From the NCBI GenBank assembly GCA_964398945.1, contig CAYNOT010000002.1, positions 186,001 to 250,000 on the forward strand: a DNA stretch of 64,000 nt. The letters are read 5' to 3'. Within the stretch, counting starts at the first letter, position 1, and every line of letters starts with the position of its first letter. Source of the stretch: JBGTGG01 sp964398945 (lineage in GTDB: Bacteria; Bacteroidota; Bacteroidia; Cytophagales; Cyclobacteriaceae). The position numbers and the translations under genes are program-made. Under the pieces are notes generated by a model. It had not been told where the DNA came from. It saw only the letters and a list, made by a program, of their open reading frames with translations, and did no database searches. This document shows positions 63,249-64,000 of this stretch, in pieces.

Positions 63249-64000
63249 ATGAGAACACTTTTTACATACTTATTAATATTAACAACTGGGACAATTGTCA
63301 TTGCTCAAAGTTCATCAACAGTTGAGTCATTGGACAAAGACATTTCAGCCCATTTTGACAAGTATCGGCCAGAACTATTTCGATATAGTGGTTTGGCAAT
63401 TTACGGAGAGACAATGACGACATTTGAAAAAAGTCAAATTGAGAAGGAACTACAACTTTTTAAGCAAGTAGAAAATTCTGACTTAATAAATAAACCGACC
63501 GAAAATGTATTCGCCTTATGTCATAACATTATCATTCATTCACCAGATGATGGAAGAGAGTTCTTGAAACTTTTGAATAAGCCAACAAATGATAGAAATA
63601 CCATTAGCTCACTTTACTCAGAAATAATGTTCACTGGTGAATTTGGTGAGCAATTGGCTCTCGATAATTTAGAATCCGACAACAAAGATTGGAGTAAGAC
63701 TTGGGCAAATTATTTGAGTTTACTTGCCATTTATGAATCCTCAATTGCAAGAATTGAAAAGGTACTCAAGGAAACAACGGACATTGAGTTAAAAGAAGAT
63801 CTTATTGGCGCATTAATGTACATCAGCAATCCAACATCAAAAGAGATTGTAAAACAAGTTATTGAAACGACAACGAATGACCGAGTGCAGGCAAAGGCAA
63901 TATTTGCATTTGTAGAACTAACAGGCTATGACGGAATCAGCTATTTGCAAAACATAAAGACCAAAGGTGAAAAATCAAAAGAAGAGAAGAAGGGAAGTGT
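63249..64000 (+). CDS. Secreted helical-repeat protein, 3' truncated by window
   Basis: The frame from ATG 63249 is open to the window end (250 codons). A signal peptide (MRTLFTYLLILTTGTIVIAQ) leads helical pairs such as DIELKEDLIGALMYISNPTS and DRVQAKAIFAFVELTGYDGI, which resemble HEAT-like repeats. The gene is visibly richer in A and T than the ribosomal genes before it and uses AT-rich codons (ATA, TTA, AAT), hinting at later acquisition. Function unknown. Confidence 0.72.
   Translation, partial: MRTLFTYLLILTTGTIVIAQSSSTVESLDKDISAHFDKYRPELFRYSGLAIYGETMTTFEKSQIEKELQLFKQVENSDLINKPTENVFALCHNIIIHSPDDGREFLKLLNKPTNDRNTISSLYSEIMFTGEFGEQLALDNLESDNKDWSKTWANYLSLLAIYESSIARIEKVLKETTDIELKEDLIGALMYISNPTSKEIVKQVIETTTNDRVQAKAIFAFVELTGYDGISYLQNIKTKGEKSKEEKKGS

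Overview
The window looks like one scaffold of a Bacteroidota chromosome, most likely order Cytophagales (inference). The evidence is its moderate GC content, promoters of the Bacteroidota type (TTTG or TTG, 19-20 nt, TAnnTTTG), many secreted proteins whose signal peptides end in AQ, SusC-free carbohydrate genes, tyrosine-recombinase remnants of the Bacteroidota type, and gene content such as a DUF1080/Gfo-Idh-MocA pair and a PafA-like phosphatase. Both ends cut genes: a fatty acid desaturase at the left, and an AT-rich secreted protein at the right. There is one 100-N scaffold gap (5029-5128), inside a tandem repeat.

Layout. 0-5 kb: desaturase end, a broken alkB-like gene, then a three-gene siroheme/sulfite (or nitrite) reductase operon and a palindromic repeat block. 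5-21.7 kb: mostly housekeeping genes (pyrE, Nudix, a large metalloprotease-like outer-membrane protein, PDH E2, hslV, a class III aminotransferase, an ABC permease, TerB-like, DnaJ-like, EamA, gap). 21.8-28.7 kb: an accessory island beginning right behind a tRNA-Glu. It holds a truncated integrase, two secreted cargo proteins, a hipBA toxin-antitoxin pair with three evenly spaced palindromic operators, direct repeats on both sides of hipBA, and a second integrase fragment. 28.8-39.6 kb: PafA-like phosphatase, SDR, a sugar transporter and a carbohydrate group (tandem DUF1080 lipoprotein, Tat-exported Gfo/Idh/MocA oxidoreductase, a non-catalytic double GH2-type jelly-roll protein). 39.7-48 kb: a two-component system, small redox, lipid and membrane proteins, and a GAF/PAS sensor without an output domain. 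48-54 kb: a GH2-GH53 fusion enzyme, ispD and queA, with an unusual ~108-bp repeat ending at start codons. 54-63 kb: ABC permease, recA, aminopeptidase, a PhoB/PhoR-like pair, a pseudouridine synthase and the rplM-rpsI-rpsB-tsf translation operon.

How the genes work together. The reductase and the two siroheme genes are translationally coupled (ATGA overlaps) and form one assimilation unit. The 35-39 kb and 48-51 kb loci point to extracellular and periplasmic glycan use: pectic galactan for the GH2-GH53 protein, and oxidised (3-keto) glycosides for the DUF1080/oxidoreductase pair. The most unusual items are the start-codon-anchored repeat seen upstream of both queA and the GH2-GH53 gene, the GH2-GH53 fusion, the reductase-HEPN fusion, and the hipBA locus with three operators at exactly 49-bp spacing. 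No CRISPR array, prophage or intact transposase was seen.
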